A DNA stretch of 34,693 bases from contig CAZFPQ010000045.1 of assembly GCA_964521065.1 (NCBI GenBank), forward strand, positions 1 through 34,693, written 5' to 3'. How positions within the stretch are numbered: the first letter of the stretch is position 1; each line of letters starts with the position of its first letter. The position numbers and the translations under genes were made by a program. Below are positions 32,771 to 34,693 of the stretch, piece after piece. Source of the DNA: CAYVAP01 sp964521065. Lineage in GTDB: Bacteria; Bacteroidota; Bacteroidia; J057. The notes under the pieces are model-generated. The model saw only the letters and a program-made list of their open reading frames with translations. It made no database searches and was not told the origin of the DNA.

Positions 32771-33023
32771 GTAGACTCTGATCATATCAATGGCCTAGCT
32801 TATAGGAAATTAGTTTGGGGTAACACGGCTTTCCATGTCGTAGGATCTCATCGGCCTGGAAGGCCAAGCTAGCCTACAGGTTACCACGAATGAGGTTGAA
32901 CCAGTTTAACTGTTACCGACTACCCAACAACCCCCAAATAGTCCCACTATTTGGACTATTCACTTGTCCAGCAGAGATAAAAACCCTAGTTTAAGCTTTT
33001 TAAACCCTGAAAACACTTATCTC
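32771..33023. other. Intergenic region upstream of comM
   Basis: No gene was seen. A short hairpin GGCCT-GGA-AGGCC lies at about 32855-32867. An in-frame TTG at 32964 could extend comM, but the sequence before 33024 does not look like the family. Confidence 0.4.
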
Positions 33024-34568
33024 ATGCTGGTCAAAACCTTTGGCAGTGCCGTCGAAGGCATACACGCCACCATCATTACGGTAGAAGTCAACGTGGCCAT
33101 GGGCGGATCGCCCAGCTTCTTCATGGTCGGCCTGCCAGACAACGCCGTCCGCGAGGGGCGAGAGCGTATCCGCACCGCCTTTCAGCACAATGGCTACCTG
33201 CTCCCCCGCAAAGTCATCACCGTCAACATGGCCCCCGCCGACATCATGAAGGTAGGTTCCGCTTATGACCTCACCGTGGCCATTGGCATTTTAGGCGCCG
33301 AGGGCGAAATTCCCGATGCCCCCCTCAGCGAGTACCTGATCATGGGGGAATTGGCGCTGGATGGGGAGGTTCGGTCCATCAAGGGTGCCCTGCCCATAGC
33401 CGTCGAAGCCCGAAAGCGAGGCTTCAAAGGCTTGATCCTCCCGGAGCAAAACGCCGCCGAAGCGGCTATCGTCAATCAGTTGGACGTCATTCCGGTGGGC
33501 AATTTGTCTGATGCAGCAGACTTTCTAAAAGGTGACAAAGAAATTGAGCCACTCCACCGCGATACCCGAGAGCTATTCTTTGACGCCCAGCAGGATTTTC
33601 CCTTTGATTTTGCCGATGTCAAAGGCCAGGAAAATGTCAAGCGGGCCTTGGAAGTAGCGGCGGCCGGAGGGCACAACGCCATTTTGATTGGCCCACCTGG
33701 AGCAGGCAAGACCATGCTGGCCAAGCGCATGCCCAGCATTCTCCCTCCCCTGACCCTGCACGAAGCCCTAGAAACCACTAAGATTCACTCCGTAGCGGGC
33801 ACCCTGCCCGAGGAAGCTTCCTTGGTGGCCCATCGCCCCTTCCGCAATCCCCATCATACCACCTCAGACGTAGCCCTGGTCGGCGGCGGCGGCAACCCCC
33901 AACCCGGAGAAATCAGCCTCGCCCACCATGGCATCCTCTTTTTGGATGAGTTGCCCGAATTCAAGCGACCCGTCTTGGAGGTATTGCGCCAGCCGCTCGA
34001 AGAGCGGCGCATCACCGTCTCTCGCGCCCGCATCACGGTCGAATACCCCGCCAATTTCATGCTGATTGCTAGCATGAATCCCTGCCCCTGCGGCTATTTC
34101 AACCATCCCGACCGAGACTGCGTCTGTGGCCCTCAGCAGGTACAGCGCTACCTCAACAAGATCAGCGGTCCCCTTATGGACCGCATCGACCTCCACGTGG
34201 AAGTCACCCCGGTTCCTTTCGAAGAGCTGGCCAGCCGAGAGGCGGGCGAAGGTAGCCGAGACATCCAGCAGCGAGTAGAGGCTGCTCGCCAGCGGCAGTT
34301 GGACCGCTTCCAAGACCACCCTGGCCTCTTCGCCAACGCCATGATGCCCAGCCACTTGGTCAGGAGGTTTTGCCCCATCGACAAATTTGGCGAGAACCTC
34401 CTCAAAATCGCCATGAAAAAGCTCGACCTCAGTGCCCGGGCCTTTGACCGCATCCTCAAAGTGGCCCGCACCATCGCGGACCTAGCCGATAGCGATCAGA
34501 TCCAGCCGGATCACATCGCCGAGGCGATTCAGTATCGGAGTCTGGATCGGGAGAGTTGGGGGGCGTGA
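33024..34568 (+). CDS. comM: ComM/YifB-family AAA+ Mg-chelatase-like ATPase
   Basis: 514 residues from the ATG at 33024, the standard ComM length and N-terminus (MLVKTFGSAVEGIHA). Domains in order: ChlI-type N-terminal domain (about 20-145, with GLPDNAVREGRERIRTA and VNMAPADIMKVGSAYDL), AAA+ core with Walker A GPPGAGKTMLAKRMPS (about 230) and Walker B ILFLDELPEF, a Cys-rich segment MNPCPCGYFNHPDRDCVCGP, and a C-terminal Mg-chelatase domain. ComM is a hexameric branch-migration helicase that helps integrate DNA taken up by natural transformation. Codon use is markedly GC-rich compared with its neighbours. Confidence 0.96.
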   Translation: MLVKTFGSAVEGIHATIITVEVNVAMGGSPSFFMVGLPDNAVREGRERIRTAFQHNGYLLPRKVITVNMAPADIMKVGSAYDLTVAIGILGAEGEIPDAPLSEYLIMGELALDGEVRSIKGALPIAVEARKRGFKGLILPEQNAAEAAIVNQLDVIPVGNLSDAADFLKGDKEIEPLHRDTRELFFDAQQDFPFDFADVKGQENVKRALEVAAAGGHNAILIGPPGAGKTMLAKRMPSILPPLTLHEALETTKIHSVAGTLPEEASLVAHRPFRNPHHTTSDVALVGGGGNPQPGEISLAHHGILFLDELPEFKRPVLEVLRQPLEERRITVSRARITVEYPANFMLIASMNPCPCGYFNHPDRDCVCGPQQVQRYLNKISGPLMDRIDLHVEVTPVPFEELASREAGEGSRDIQQRVEAARQRQLDRFQDHPGLFANAMMPSHLVRRFCPIDKFGENLLKIAMKKLDLSARAFDRILKVARTIADLADSDQIQPDHIAEAIQYRSLDRESWGA

Positions 34569-34645
34569 GGGGGAGGGATGCCAAATCAGCGTCAGAGTGG
34601 TTACGGCTTAGGGGAAGATTACAATAGGAATGTATTATTTCTAGA

Positions 34646-34693
34646 ATGCGCCCTGTTTTTGAAAAAGAAAACCTACCTCATTTCCCTCCCTAC
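34646..34693 (+). CDS. Start of a probable REP-associated tyrosine transposase (partial)
   Basis: An ATG 78 bp after comM opens 16 codons, MRPVFEKENLPHFPPY, and runs off the window. The LPHF.P segment near the start is typical of IS200-like REP-associated transposases (RAYT), which often begin LPHW.PxGxxYFVTFRL. Only 16 residues are visible, so the call is tentative. Confidence 0.35.
   Translation, partial: MRPVFEKENLPHFPPY

Noticed and set aside
32964..33023. TTG-initiated extension of ComM
   Set aside because: ComM proteins begin MLVKT...; the ATG at 33024 gives exactly that start and the usual length.
33854..34474. Long minus-strand frames opposite comM
   Set aside because: They are shadows caused by the high GC at third positions of comM; the plus-strand frame has all the family motifs.

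Overview
The window looks like a piece of a marine Bacteroidota chromosome, most like Saprospiria/Lewinella-type bacteria (the phylum is firm, the lower rank is a guess). The evidence is a SusC/SusD pair, other TonB-dependent receptors, type IX secretion (T9SS) C-terminal sorting domains, TTTG-N19-TAnnTTTG-type promoters and the almost complete absence of Shine-Dalgarno sequences. No rRNA, tRNA or CRISPR array was seen.

Layout. (1) 1-6892: a heptamer tandem repeat, then an alginate-use locus: a GntR/FadR-type repressor, decayed gene fragments, a PL17 oligoalginate lyase, KdgF, an ACS-family hexuronate transporter (MFS) and an SDR reductase. (2) 7428-12042: a plus-strand operon with an ECF sigma factor, a small membrane protein (putative anti-sigma), a Spy/CpxP-like protein, MbnP, an MbnH/MauG-type di-heme protein and a T9SS-exported YHYH protein. 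(3) 12125-15064, minus strand: a secreted multidomain PL7 alginate lyase. Its promoter carries the same 16-bp palindrome, in the same promoter geometry, as the GntR gene, so it is very probably part of the same regulon although about 5 kb lies between the two parts. (4) 15495-16835: a Nudix hydrolase and an orphan EAD11-like/degenerate-receiver protein of the bacterial-conflict type. (5) 17112-21635, minus: SusD and SusC with a strong terminator. (6) 21900-30749, minus: an overlapping winged-HTH/nucleotidyltransferase pair, a 1247-residue protein with ten Cys-paired PKD-like repeats and a polytopic C-terminus, a tail-anchored double zinc-ribbon protein and a TonB-dependent receptor. (7) 30970-34693: a 165-bp near-complete palindrome (MITE/REP-like), an RluA-type pseudouridine synthase, TrhA/hemolysin III, ComM/YifB and what seems to be the first 16 codons of a REP-associated transposase.

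How the genes work together. The secreted PL7 enzyme would cut alginate outside the cell and PL17 would finish oligomers to unsaturated monouronate. KdgF would convert that to the linear ketouronate DEH, the MFS protein would import the uronate and the SDR would reduce DEH to KDG. KDG kinase and KDPG aldolase are not in the window. The GntR protein probably represses its own gene and the PL7 gene until a uronate intermediate binds. The sigma-factor operon is a separate unit, probably concerned with copper or redox chemistry in the envelope. The least explained genes are the PKD/zinc-ribbon pair, the HTH/nucleotidyltransferase pair and the EAD11-receiver protein.
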